64,000 nt of DNA from Candidatus Heimdallarchaeota archaeon (GTDB lineage: Archaea > Asgardarchaeota > Heimdallarchaeia > Heimdallarchaeales > Heimdallarchaeaceae): assembly GCA_030603365.1 (NCBI GenBank), contig JAUVXV010000001.1:434001-498000 (forward strand). Reading direction: 5' to 3'. Shown in pieces: positions 18,024 through 26,162 of the stretch (positions are counted from its first letter, which is position 1; the number at the start of each line of letters is the position of its first letter). The notes below the pieces were generated by a model. It worked only from the letters and a program-made list of their open reading frames with translations. It ran no database searches and was not told the DNA's origin. Both the position numbers and the translations under genes were made by a program.

Positions 18024-18133
18024 TCTCTTTTACACTTCTTTTTTTCATTCTTTACGTCTTTAAAGGTAAAACTTTAAATTAACTATTCATAATATGTATT
18101 AACGACCCGTATTATTTACTTAGGTGATTATAT

Positions 18134-19231
18134 TTGGTGAAAACTACTGTAAGTTTGATTAAAGCAGATATTGGTTCAAGTCCTGGACATGTAACAGTTT
18201 ATGAACCTTTAATGGAACGAGCCGAAGAACTCTTGGATAAAGCCAAGGATGAAAACATAATAATTGATTTTGTTGTGTTTAATGCTGGAGACGATACTGA
18301 GCTCCTTATGACACATGAGAGGGGTGTAGATAGTGAAGAAATCCATAAACTAGCTTGGGATACTTTTATGGATTTAACAAATGAAGCAAAAGCTATTGGG
18401 CTTTATGGAACTGGTCAAGATCTACTGAAAGACACTTTTGCAGGAAACATTAAAGGAATGGGTCCTGGAATCGCTGAAATAGAACTTGAAGAAAGACCTG
18501 CTGAACCTATTATTGTTTTTGCGATGGATAAAACTGAACCAGGAGCATTCAATTATCCTATTTTTCAGATGTTTGCAAATCCATTTAACACTGCAGGATT
18601 AGTAATTGATCCCAAACTACATTCTGGGTTCCAATTTTCAGTCATGGACATCTATAAGGCTAAATTCTTAGAACTGTCTTGTCCAGAAGATATGTATGAT
18701 TTATTAGCACTCATTGGAGCTCCAGGGAAGTATGTTATCAAATATGTCAATAGTAAAGATCCAGCTTTAGGTAGGGCTGCTGCAATTTCTACAGATAAAT
18801 TATCTCTTGTAGCTGGAAAATATGTGGGTAAAGATGATCCTGTAGCGGTTATAAGAAGTCAGAGTGGCTTCCCCGCAGTAGGAGAACTTGTTGAAGCATT
18901 TACACTTGGTCATTTGGTATCAGGTTGGATGAGAGGTTCCCATAGAGGACCGCTTATGCCGGTTCCATTAGAATATAGTCAATGTGTAAGATTTGATGGT
19001 CCTCCACGAGTGGTTGGATTAGGATTCCAGCTCAAAAATGGGCTATTGAGAGGGGGAGTAGATCTATTTGATGATCCTTCTTTTGATAGAACGAGGGAAC
19101 GCGTAAATGAAATTGCTGATTATATCCGTAGTCATGGACCATTTGAACCAAGTAGATTGCCACTTAGTGAGATGGAATATACAACTCTACCTGGTATATT
19201 AAAAAAATTTGAAGATAAATTCCATGATTAA
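18134..19231 (+). CDS. fbp: Bifunctional fructose-1,6-bisphosphate aldolase/phosphatase (archaeal type V FBPase)
   Basis: A 365-aa archaeal FBPA/P that condenses triose phosphates and dephosphorylates the product in one active site. It begins MVKTTVSLIKADIGSSPGH, has the metal-binding VFNAGDDTELLMTH, KAIGLYGTGQDLLKD, MDKTEPGAFNYPIFQMFANP, the Schiff-base loop region RGSHRGPLMPVPL, and the C-terminal LPLSEMEYTTLPGIL. Length and motifs match the family throughout. The TTG at 18134 follows AGGTGA by six bases. It is 110 bases after the FBPase-like gene and probably has its own promoter. Confidence 0.95.
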   Translation: MVKTTVSLIKADIGSSPGHVTVYEPLMERAEELLDKAKDENIIIDFVVFNAGDDTELLMTHERGVDSEEIHKLAWDTFMDLTNEAKAIGLYGTGQDLLKDTFAGNIKGMGPGIAEIELEERPAEPIIVFAMDKTEPGAFNYPIFQMFANPFNTAGLVIDPKLHSGFQFSVMDIYKAKFLELSCPEDMYDLLALIGAPGKYVIKYVNSKDPALGRAAAISTDKLSLVAGKYVGKDDPVAVIRSQSGFPAVGELVEAFTLGHLVSGWMRGSHRGPLMPVPLEYSQCVRFDGPPRVVGLGFQLKNGLLRGGVDLFDDPSFDRTRERVNEIADYIRSHGPFEPSRLPLSEMEYTTLPGILKKFEDKFHD

Positions 19232-19242
19232 ACATAAATTTA

Positions 19243-19683
19243 CTAATCTTTTATTTTCTTTTTTTCTTCTTCTGTTTTTCTAAATCTAATCTCTTTTTCA
19301 CTTAGAAGCATATATATGAAATATCTAATTGGATCATGTAGTGGCTGATATATACTTGGATTAAAATCTTGATAATGCATACAAAGATTATCTATTACAA
19401 ATTCATCTTTTTCAAGGTCATAAATTAGAGGATAATATCTGCATCCTTCTGGTCTATTTTCATAGATTATGCATAATCCGTTCTTGAGGAAGAAACATTT
19501 GCTATCTATATTTCTTAAAACCATAAATCCATCCTGTTCTTCTAGAAACTCATCAATTTTAAAACCTAATTTAGAGATTCTTGTAATGTCTTTTTCAGAT
19601 AGAGGCATTTCTGTCTCTAAACAGCACTCATAGCAATTTTCTGAGTGAGGACAATAGAATTCTGGATTGGTTGTGGTCATCTT
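19243..19683 (-). CDS. YkgJ-type Cys-cluster protein (UPF0153)
   Basis: A 146-aa protein of the YkgJ/UPF0153 family, thought to bind an iron-sulfur cluster or zinc. Cysteines are arranged as CPHSENCYECC near the N-terminus, CFFLKNGLCIIY, and RPEGCRYYP, the classic C-x-G-C...RP-x-x-CR pattern. The ATG at 19683 directly follows the phosphomutase stop (19685-19687), so the genes are coupled; the longer frame to 19707 would overlap it. Proposed roles in the family include protein modification; none is proven here. Confidence 0.85.
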   Translation of the reverse strand, partial: KMTTTNPEFYCPHSENCYECCLETEMPLSEKDITRISKLGFKIDEFLEEQDGFMVLRNIDSKCFFLKNGLCIIYENRPEGCRYYPLIYDLEKDEFVIDNLCMHYQDFNPSIYQPLHDPIRYFIYMLLSEKEIRFRKTEEEKKKIKD

Positions 19684-19684
19684 T

Positions 19685-21070
19685 TTACCTACGGGATTGA
19701 TTCTCAATTATCACTTCTTCTAGTTTATCACCAAATTCCAAAGCTAATTTCTCTATTTTTTCCTCACTTATAGCTTCGATTGTCATTCTAATTATAGGGG
19801 AGGTATTTGATGGTCTAATTAACACCCATCCATCTTCTAAATTGATTCTTACGCCATCTAAGGTGTTGATATTATCATAATCGACCTTCAATTTATCTTT
19901 TAAGGCTTCAACAACTGTAAATTTGATATGGTCGTCACATGCAATTTCCTTTTTAGTCAAGGGATAGGTTGGAATTTTATCTACTAAAGTTGACATTCTC
20001 TGGTTTTCTCTATTAAGTATTTCTGCAATTTTCAATGGTGTAACTATCGCATCATCAAATAGAAAGTATTCTGGTATTATTATATGCCCGCTTGATTCAA
20101 TTCCTAGGGGAGATTTCTCTTGTTTTGCTTCAATTGTTAAAAATGTGTGCCCAACTGGTATCTGTTTTACAACGAATCCTAGGGGTTCAAGCTGCTCTGC
20201 TACAGCTTTCGAGCATTCAACATTAGCTATTATAGTTCCTTTGGTTTCTGCTAAACCATATTTTCCTATGATAATTCCAGTTTGATCAGCAGACAAAATT
20301 CTTCCTGTATTGTCGACAATCACTGCTCTGTCTCCATCTCCATCGAAAGCTACCCCAAAATCACAATTATTCTCCTTTATGCTTTCAACTAATTTTTCAA
20401 GATTTTTTGGTTTAGGATCAGATGGTCTTCCAGAAAAGGACGGATCTGTTTCACAAAATACTGGAACTACTTCTAGTCCCAGTGAGCTGAATAAAGCTGG
20501 AGCTGATAATGTTGTACTTCCCCCTCCACAATCTAATGCAACTTTCAATTTCCTAGTAAAATTAAACTTCTCTTTGAAAAAATTTTCATAATCTGATGTG
20601 ATATCACGATTCTCTATGTTACCAAGCTTATCCCACGAAACCAAATTATAATCTTCATTTGTAGCAATATCTCGAATCTTCTTTATCTCTTCCTCAGAAA
20701 AACCTACTCCATCTGCATGATAAAATTTGATGCCATTCCATTCAGGAGGAAGATGGCTTGCTGTAATGAACGCTGTAGCAACTTTTTCTAATTTCCATCC
20801 AGCATAAAGTGTTTGACCAAAAGCAGTCGTACCTACATAGGTAATGTTGACTCCTGTAGATAAAACCCCTGCTATAAACGAGTAAGCTAAAGGAAAACTG
20901 GATTGTCTGATTTCATTTCCTACAGCTACTTCTTTTCCATTTAGTTCATCTTGAATATAAGTCCCAAAAGCTAGTCCTATATTGTACATTATTGGAGAAG
21001 TTAAATCTTCATTATATAGCCCTCTGATATCGTAAGCTCTAAAGATGTGTGTGGGGATCTTATCATTCAT
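19685..21070 (-). CDS. Phosphomannomutase/phosphoglucomutase family
   Basis: Alpha-D-phosphohexomutase of 461 aa, which interconverts hexose-1- and hexose-6-phosphates for sugar nucleotide and polysaccharide synthesis. The four-domain pattern is complete: FRAYDIRG at the N-terminus, the catalytic serine loop FITASHLPPEWNGIKFY, the magnesium loop AFDGDGDRAVIVD, the sugar-binding GIESSGHIIIP and the C-terminal phosphate loop VLIRPSNTSPIIRMTIEA. The first transcript element is divergent from the PlsY-like gene with about 95 bases between starts. Confidence 0.95.
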   Translation of the reverse strand: MNDKIPTHIFRAYDIRGLYNEDLTSPIMYNIGLAFGTYIQDELNGKEVAVGNEIRQSSFPLAYSFIAGVLSTGVNITYVGTTAFGQTLYAGWKLEKVATAFITASHLPPEWNGIKFYHADGVGFSEEEIKKIRDIATNEDYNLVSWDKLGNIENRDITSDYENFFKEKFNFTRKLKVALDCGGGSTTLSAPALFSSLGLEVVPVFCETDPSFSGRPSDPKPKNLEKLVESIKENNCDFGVAFDGDGDRAVIVDNTGRILSADQTGIIIGKYGLAETKGTIIANVECSKAVAEQLEPLGFVVKQIPVGHTFLTIEAKQEKSPLGIESSGHIIIPEYFLFDDAIVTPLKIAEILNRENQRMSTLVDKIPTYPLTKKEIACDDHIKFTVVEALKDKLKVDYDNINTLDGVRINLEDGWVLIRPSNTSPIIRMTIEAISEEKIEKLALEFGDKLEEVIIENQSRR

Positions 21071-21164
21071 TGCTTTAGGGGAAAATTCTCGGTATAAAAA
21101 TCTACTTGCATTTTATTTTTCTATGGATAAATCTTTTATTATAGCTCAATTCTTCTTAAGAATT

Positions 21165-21902
21165 ATGCATATCTCTGTTGTTTATATTCTTGTTTTTCTA
21201 ATTTCTTATGTTGTAGGCTCTATTCCTTTTAGTTGGATCATAACTAAGCTTGTGACAGGTAAAAATCTAAGAGAGGTTGGTTCTGGAAACGTAGGTGGGC
21301 GTAATGTTTACAGAGCTACCGGTTCAGCTAAATGGGCTTGGACAGCAGGATTACTAGATGTTTTAAGAACAATAGTTGCAACAGTTTCACCTTATTTTCT
21401 TGCATATGATCTGTATTTTTCAAAAATCACTCTTACAACAGTCGCTGGACCATTTTTCTTAGATACTCAATGGAGTTTCTGTTTAGCAATTGCAGGCTTT
21501 GGAGCAATTCTGGGTCATAATTGGCCACTTTATCTTCTCTCCCATGGAGGTAGAGGGATCACTGTGGTGATAGGTACTATGGTATTCGCTAACCCTATTC
21601 TTCTAGGTTTCTGGATTCTTTTATGGCCTATTGTTATTACAATTGTAGGATACTCCTCAATAACTTATGTTGTGGTTACAGCATTAGTTGGGGTGATAGG
21701 ATTCTTCCTCCAACCACCATTACTCATGCCTTGGGCACTGAGTAATTTGAGCATAGGCTTATTATTAATTGGAATTGCTTTGATAATGCTTAGTAGGCAG
21801 GGTGACAATATCAGAAAGATTCGCGCTGGAGAGGCAAAAAAAATGAATATATGGAAAGCTCTTGGTGGCAAAAAGAAACTTTCTGAAGAAATATTAAAAT
21901 GA
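21165..21902 (+). CDS. PlsY-type glycerol-3-phosphate acyltransferase family membrane protein
   Basis: Multi-pass membrane protein of about 245 aa. The PlsY signatures are present: YVVGSIPFSWIITKLVTGKN then REVGSGNVGGRNVYRATG (motif 1, phosphate loop), GFGAILGHNWPLYL (motif 2) and HGGRGITVVIGT (motif 3, in place of GGKGVAT). In bacteria PlsY acylates glycerol-3-phosphate from acyl phosphate. The family is unexpected in an archaeon with ether lipids. The ATG at 21165 places GSIP about 17 residues from the N-terminus as in other PlsY proteins; earlier in-frame ATGs (21045, 21123) would overlap the divergent promoter. Confidence 0.88.
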   Translation: MHISVVYILVFLISYVVGSIPFSWIITKLVTGKNLREVGSGNVGGRNVYRATGSAKWAWTAGLLDVLRTIVATVSPYFLAYDLYFSKITLTTVAGPFFLDTQWSFCLAIAGFGAILGHNWPLYLLSHGGRGITVVIGTMVFANPILLGFWILLWPIVITIVGYSSITYVVVTALVGVIGFFLQPPLLMPWALSNLSIGLLLIGIALIMLSRQGDNIRKIRAGEAKKMNIWKALGGKKKLSEEILK

Positions 21903-21939
21903 AAAAGCAGGAGTAAAAAACTTACTCCTGTGATTTTTG

Positions 21940-22782
21940 TTAATTTTTGTTAGCTATGACAGTAATGCTTTGAATTGATTTTCCTAGGTTTAAAATATCC
22001 TCTTTGTCTTCATTGATATCTTCTATATCTATCGTGACACCATCAATAACTAACTTAACCTCTGGTTCTCCATCTTCTTTCTCTCTTTCTACTTCTTGTG
22101 TGATGTTATCGCTTTTTTGCTTGACTTGGATATCTTCAAAACCCGCATTTTCAATCATTTCTAAATATTTGTTCTTTAATTCTGCTCCTGAAACACAAGC
22201 AGCAAGAAGCTTTTTATTATTTCGAATTGCTTCAGAAAGAGGTTTAAGCAGAACAATATCAGATATTATCATTCTTCCTCCTTGTTTAAGAACGCGAAAT
22301 GCTTCATTAAAAACTCGTTGTTTCTCAGGAGAGAGATTAATAACACAATTAGAAATAATTACATCTATTGAATTATCAGCAGCAGGTAAATTTTCAATTT
22401 CTCCAAGTCTGAATTCAACATTTGTAAAGCTATTTTTTTCTGCATTGTCTCGAGCTAAATCAATCATATCTGGAGTCATATCAACTCCTATTACTTTTCC
22501 TGTATCCCCTACTTTTTGGGATGCAAGGAAGCAGTCAAGACCTCCACCAGAGCCAAGATCAAGAACAACTTCACCTTCTTTGAGTGAAGCAATAGCTGTG
22601 GGATTTCCACAACCTAACCCCATATTAGCTTCGTCTGGGATAGATGATAGTTCGTCTAGAGAATACCCTAGAGCTTTGCTAACATCTACTGATTTTGACT
22701 CTTCTCCACAACAGGAAGAGCTTCTTTTAGCTACTTTTGTATAACTGTCTCTTACACTTTTTTTTACTTCTTTTGATTCCAT
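21940..22782 (-). CDS. arsM: Arsenite S-adenosylmethionine methyltransferase
   Basis: A 280-aa ArsM-type enzyme that methylates As(III). The class I methyltransferase core is VVLDLGSGGGLDCFLAS (motif I), IGVDMTPDMIDLA and VIISNCVINL. Arsenic-binding cysteines match the family: CC in RSSSCCGEE near residue 24, GLGCGNP near 58 and LLAACVSGAE near 168. The C-terminal 45 residues are Asp/Glu-rich. It is the third gene of an operon behind a Cys-rich AbrB regulator and a CC...CC peptide. The product could be exported by the permease encoded at 8315-9766. Confidence 0.93.
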   Translation of the reverse strand: MESKEVKKSVRDSYTKVAKRSSSCCGEESKSVDVSKALGYSLDELSSIPDEANMGLGCGNPTAIASLKEGEVVLDLGSGGGLDCFLASQKVGDTGKVIGVDMTPDMIDLARDNAEKNSFTNVEFRLGEIENLPAADNSIDVIISNCVINLSPEKQRVFNEAFRVLKQGGRMIISDIVLLKPLSEAIRNNKKLLAACVSGAELKNKYLEMIENAGFEDIQVKQKSDNITQEVEREKEDGEPEVKLVIDGVTIDIEDINEDKEDILNLGKSIQSITVIANKN

Positions 22783-22811
22783 TTTAATCGTCCTTTTTTT
22801 CTTGTTTTATA

Positions 22812-22913
22812 TTAACAGCATGGCTGTTCTTCTTTCTCTTGTTCAGAGGATTTCTCATTGTTTTCCTCACAACATTTTTCGTTGGATTTTTCTTCATATC
22901 TTTCTTCGTTCAT
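22812..22913 (-). CDS. 33-residue Cys-pair micropeptide in the arsM operon
   Basis: A tiny ORF between the AbrB-type regulator and arsM. It starts with ATG seven bases after a perfect GGAGGT, the best ribosome binding site in the region, and encodes MNEERYEEKSNEKCCEENNE then ...EEQPCC-stop. It is highly acidic with two CC pairs, one central and one at the extreme C-terminus. That composition suits soft-metal or As(III) binding, as a chaperone or buffer. It is flanked on both sides by genes of the same operon that also carry CC pairs. I know of no named family. Confidence 0.7.
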   Translation of the reverse strand: MNEERYEEKSNEKCCEENNEKSSEQEKEEQPCC

Positions 22914-22938
22914 TCTCAATACCTCCTTTTGGTGAGCA

Positions 22939-23229
22939 TTAATCTTCTACTAACCCCTCCATAATAGGTCTAAGGGCTATTTTGACCATACCATCTACTC
23001 TATCAGCTTTCATGAGTGAAATACTTGATAATACTCCTTTTTCTCGCATGCTGATTACGATTAATCTGTCTCCTTCACTAATTTTCATCTTGTCTCGCAA
23101 ACCTTTAGGTAGAACTATTTGCCCTCTACTATCCACATGAACAACTCCTTCAATGTGACAGCATCCTAATTCTTCTGTACTCGCAGAGCAACAAGGTTCT
23201 GTTTTCTTTTTTGCATTCATTGTTTTCAT
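22939..23229 (-). CDS. AbrB/SpoVT-type regulator with N-terminal CC...CC metal site
   Basis: A 96-aa swapped-hairpin DNA-binding protein. Residues about 28-75 are the AbrB fold (VVHVDSRGQIVLPKGLRDKM, then a GDRLIVI strand). The N-terminal 25 residues carry EPCCSASTEELGCCH, four cysteines in two pairs, likely to sense As(III) or another soft metal. It is the first gene of the arsM operon. On the minus strand TTTATAAATA (23249-23258) is a good TATA box, so translation may begin at the fourth codon (23220) or be nearly leaderless. It probably autoregulates through the palindromes just upstream. Confidence 0.85.
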   Translation of the reverse strand: MKTMNAKKKTEPCCSASTEELGCCHIEGVVHVDSRGQIVLPKGLRDKMKISEGDRLIVISMREKGVLSSISLMKADRVDGMVKIALRPIMEGLVED

Positions 23230-23258
23230 ATTGCAACTATTTCGGATATTTATAAATA

Positions 23259-23291
23259 TTCTGATTATTCAGAAATTTCAGAATAATCTGA
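23259..23291. promoter_or_regulatory. Two adjacent palindromes between AbrB-type regulator and adenylate kinase
   Basis: Site 1 (23259-23274) is TTCTGA-TTAT-TCAGAA with perfect 6-base arms. Site 2 (23278-23291) is TCAGA-ATAA-TCTGA with perfect 5-base arms. Their centres are 18 bases apart. They lie immediately upstream of the TATA box of the arsM operon, about 30-60 bases from its first codon. Such a doublet is a good candidate binding region for a dimeric regulator, either the AbrB-like protein or an ArsR protein. Binding is inferred. Confidence 0.5.
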
Positions 23292-23345
23292 TTTATTTTT
23301 ATTACAGTATAAATGCTTTTATTTCTTTTCAAATAACTGATTTTA

Positions 23346-23843
23346 ATGAGAGCAGCAATAATCGTTACAGGAACTCCTGGAACAGGCAAAACAACCCTTA
23401 CTCAATTACTCAGAAAAGAAGGATATACTGTTTTAGATGTAGGTAAAGAAGTTAAAGAGAAGGAACTTTACGAATTTTACGATGATGAAAGCAAAAGTTA
23501 TGTTGTAGATGATGATAAACTGAACGATTATCTGATCCAAATATTAGAGGAGCACACTTCTGACCTACCATTAATTCTAGACGGTCATGTAGTGCAACTC
23601 CCTCCCCTTTTTGTATCAAACTGCCTTGTTCTCAGGTGTTCGATTCTTAATTTACGACAGAGACTGGTGGAACGAGATTATGCCGAATCGAAAGTTGATG
23701 AGAACATCGAAGCAGAGATTATGGAGGTTATTTTGTCTGATATGCTTCACCTTTACGGTGAAGATAAAGTTACAGTAGTTTCAACTGATGGTACAGTTGA
23801 GGAATCTTTCGTGAGAGTTATGTCTGCATTGAATACACTGTAA
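23346..23843 (+). CDS. Fap7/hCINAP-type adenylate kinase
   Basis: A 165-aa nucleoside monophosphate kinase of the archaeal/eukaryotic Fap7 group, linked in eukaryotes and archaea to 40S/30S subunit maturation. The Walker A is VTGTPGTGKTT at residues 7-17. PLILDGHVVQLPP is the NMP-binding region, and RLVERDYAESKVDENIEAEI is the typical LID/helix region. It is divergent from the arsM operon and convergent with DUF2073. A TATA-like CAGTATAAAT lies about 35 bases upstream of the ATG. Confidence 0.88.
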   Translation: MRAAIIVTGTPGTGKTTLTQLLRKEGYTVLDVGKEVKEKELYEFYDDESKSYVVDDDKLNDYLIQILEEHTSDLPLILDGHVVQLPPLFVSNCLVLRCSILNLRQRLVERDYAESKVDENIEAEIMEVILSDMLHLYGEDKVTVVSTDGTVEESFVRVMSALNTL

Positions 23844-23851
23844 AGGAAATA

Positions 23852-24202
23852 TTATCCTGCAATTCTTATTGATAAAATTCCTCTTTTGTCTTTTATAACA
23901 GAGACAGCTTCGTTTGGAGCAACAATTGTAAACCCTTTAGTCTTGTTTCCTCTACCAAATATCTTTGACCACTTGAAGTCCTCTCCACCTTCAATTGAGA
24001 ACAATTTGATACCTATAAATTTAGTGTAATCAATTTTGGACATAGTTTTTTCTATCAAGTCTAATTCTTCTGTGTGTGATAGACCATCCTCAAGTACTAG
24101 TATAGTATTTCTAACTACTTTTGATAGAATATAACTTACTTTTTCTTCTGAAGAGAGATCTATTGTCTCTGAAAATGGTATAAAATCTACTCTATATTTC
24201 AT
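23852..24202 (-). CDS. DUF2073 family archaeal protein
   Basis: A 116-aa protein of the archaeal DUF2073 family, which is nearly always encoded next to an Era-like GTPase. It is here too: its start overlaps the GTPase gene end. Visible features are RVDFIPFSETIDLSS at the N-terminus and a C-terminal GFTIVAPNEAVSVIK strand-helix. The ATG at 24202 follows GGTGA by five bases; the GTG at 24211 is inside the Shine-Dalgarno region. The function is unknown, presumably coupled to the GTPase in ribosome or RNA biology. Confidence 0.85.
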   Translation of the reverse strand: MKYRVDFIPFSETIDLSSEEKVSYILSKVVRNTILVLEDGLSHTEELDLIEKTMSKIDYTKFIGIKLFSIEGGEDFKWSKIFGRGNKTKGFTIVAPNEAVSVIKDKRGILSIRIAG

Positions 24203-24207
24203 TACTT

Positions 24208-24822
24208 TCACCTTACCTTCCTCGCCATATTGGCGATTGTATTGTAGAGTGTCTCTATACCATCTCCCTGTGTAGCTGATACAGGAACAACCGTATAATC
24301 CTGAAATGCATCTTTAACCATTCTTATATCTGCATCTAGTAAATCGATTTTGTTAGGTACAAGTATGAATGGTTTCTTCTGATGTTCCAAATTTCCAATA
24401 ATGGTAAAATTAACTTGATCGTAAGGAGATTTAGTTGCATCAATCACTACTAGAGCAACATCTACATTTTCTAAGAATTTAATTGCTTCCACTATTCCTC
24501 TTGTTGCTTCTTTAGCTCTTTGCATTGCCTCTCCTGCAGATAGTCCATATCTCATGAATTCCTTCGGATTAACTGAAGAAGCAATTCCTGGCATATCAAT
24601 TAGTGTAAGATCAAGTTTTGTACCATTTGAAGAAAAATTCACTTTCTCAAGCTTTTGAATTGTTCTAGTTTCATGTGGAATCTCACTTACAATTCCAACT
24701 TCTTGGTTAGCCCAATCCTTACCCATTTTGTTAGCAAGTGTTGTCTTTCCAGCGTTAACTTCACCATAAAACCCTAAATTAATTGATTTTGGCTTTGATT
24801 TTAGCCACAATCTCCATGACAT
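24208..24822 (-). CDS. Era-like archaeal GTPase
   Basis: A 204-aa TRAFAC GTPase with all G motifs: G1 GFYGEVNAGKTTL (residues about 17-29), G3 DMPG, G4 NKID, and G5 VSATQGDG near the end. It is of the archaeal Era-like type that partners with DUF2073 and with an OapC-type zinc ribbon; in this genome the zinc ribbon is 7 kb away (31166-31525). The ATG follows GGTGA by five bases. No membrane or KH domain is visible. A role in ribosome assembly is suggested by analogy. Confidence 0.9.
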   Translation of the reverse strand: MSWRLWLKSKPKSINLGFYGEVNAGKTTLANKMGKDWANQEVGIVSEIPHETRTIQKLEKVNFSSNGTKLDLTLIDMPGIASSVNPKEFMRYGLSAGEAMQRAKEATRGIVEAIKFLENVDVALVVIDATKSPYDQVNFTIIGNLEHQKKPFILVPNKIDLLDADIRMVKDAFQDYTVVPVSATQGDGIETLYNTIANMARKVR

Positions 24823-25020
24823 TCATTTCACCTTATGAAGCATTCTTTATAGTTAACTTAAAACGAAATATTATTGACATCACACGCTGGTATTACGTAA
24901 GTCATTTTCATGTTTTTCTTACCAAAAAACTGACAATTTCATTTGTTGCAATTAAAAAATTTATTAAAAACATAGTTTCTTAAAACTTGTTGATAAAAGA
25001 ACTCTGGATAGTGACCAAAG

Positions 25021-26100
25021 ATGTTCATTATGGGAACAAATCTTAAATTGTGGTTGAAATTGCTCTTAAAAAACAAATTCAATGTCAGCCTACGCTATAT
25101 ACCACGGGTTTTTATCATTTCTTTAGTCGTTAGTTTTTTCACTCCTTTAGTATTATATGAACATCTTCGATTTAGAAAACAAATAAGAAAAGTTAAAATC
25201 GATAAACACCCCATTTTCATCATTGGGCATTGGAGAACAGGAACTACACATCTACAGAATTTACTTCTAAACGATGATCAGTTTGGATATCTGAATCTTA
25301 TTGAAGCAACTTTTCCGTACTTACTATTAGGGAATTATAAGCTAATTCACTTCTTGATGAAACCCCTTATCCCAAAAACTAGAGCAATGGATTCGATGGA
25401 AATGAATCCAGAAACACCTCAAGAACATGAATTTGCTCTCACTAATCTATGCTTACATTCCCCTTTAACTTCATTGTTCTTCTTGAATAAAGAGGAAGAA
25501 TATCTGAAATATGCTTTGTTTAATGAAGTATATGAGAATGAGTTCAAAGAATGGAAAAGTGCATTCAGTTATTTAATTAACAAATTGACACTCAAGGAAG
25601 AAGGAAAACAGTTATTGTTAAAAAATCCTTTAGACACATTTAGAATTAAAATCCTTCTTGAATTATATCCTAAATCTAAATTCATCCATATTTATAGAGA
25701 TCCATACAATATTTTCTACTCTATGGTGAAACTATATCAGACTAATACTAACTTATTTTGGTTACACAAACCTAATTTTAATCTTCATGATTTCATTTTC
25801 AGAATTTATTCTAGCATGAATCAGGATTTATACAAAGAAATAAAGGAAATTCCAACTGATCAGTTTATTGAAATTAGATATGAAGATTTAATTTCTAACA
25901 CCTCACAACAATTGAAACGAATTTATAACCATCTATCTTTGGGAAAATTTGAAATAATTAAGGAAAAAGTAGATATTTACATAGATTCGCTTGAAGGATA
26001 TGAAGTTGACTCCTATTCAATGTCCAAAGCTGAGAAACAACATATTTATTCTAAATGGAAAGAATCAATAGATAAATGGAATTATGAAAAACCATCATAA
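25021..26100 (+). CDS. Sulfotransferase family protein
   Basis: A 359-aa PAPS-dependent sulfotransferase-like protein. The 5'-phosphosulfate loop is FIIGHWRTGTTHLQNLL near residue 64, and the 3'-phosphate motif is KFIHIYRDPYNIFYSMV near residue 225. The ETPQEHEFAL segment is shared by the PF13469 group. A hydrophobic segment near residues 25-45 (PRVFIISLVVSFFTPLVLY) may anchor it in the membrane, so the target could be a lipid or surface glycan. The ATG at 25021 is used; an in-frame ATG lies three codons later. It stands alone. Confidence 0.85.
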   Translation: MFIMGTNLKLWLKLLLKNKFNVSLRYIPRVFIISLVVSFFTPLVLYEHLRFRKQIRKVKIDKHPIFIIGHWRTGTTHLQNLLLNDDQFGYLNLIEATFPYLLLGNYKLIHFLMKPLIPKTRAMDSMEMNPETPQEHEFALTNLCLHSPLTSLFFLNKEEEYLKYALFNEVYENEFKEWKSAFSYLINKLTLKEEGKQLLLKNPLDTFRIKILLELYPKSKFIHIYRDPYNIFYSMVKLYQTNTNLFWLHKPNFNLHDFIFRIYSSMNQDLYKEIKEIPTDQFIEIRYEDLISNTSQQLKRIYNHLSLGKFEIIKEKVDIYIDSLEGYEVDSYSMSKAEKQHIYSKWKESIDKWNYEKPS

Positions 26101-26162
26101 TAATTGGTATTCTTAAAATAATCACCAGTAATAATTAAATAGAATTAAGCTAATATTATCAA

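Noticed and set aside
22004..22744. 246-codon plus-strand ORF antisense to arsM
   Set aside because: ArsM motifs on the minus strand are unambiguous and the antisense translation is low-complexity Ser/Leu-rich without signals.
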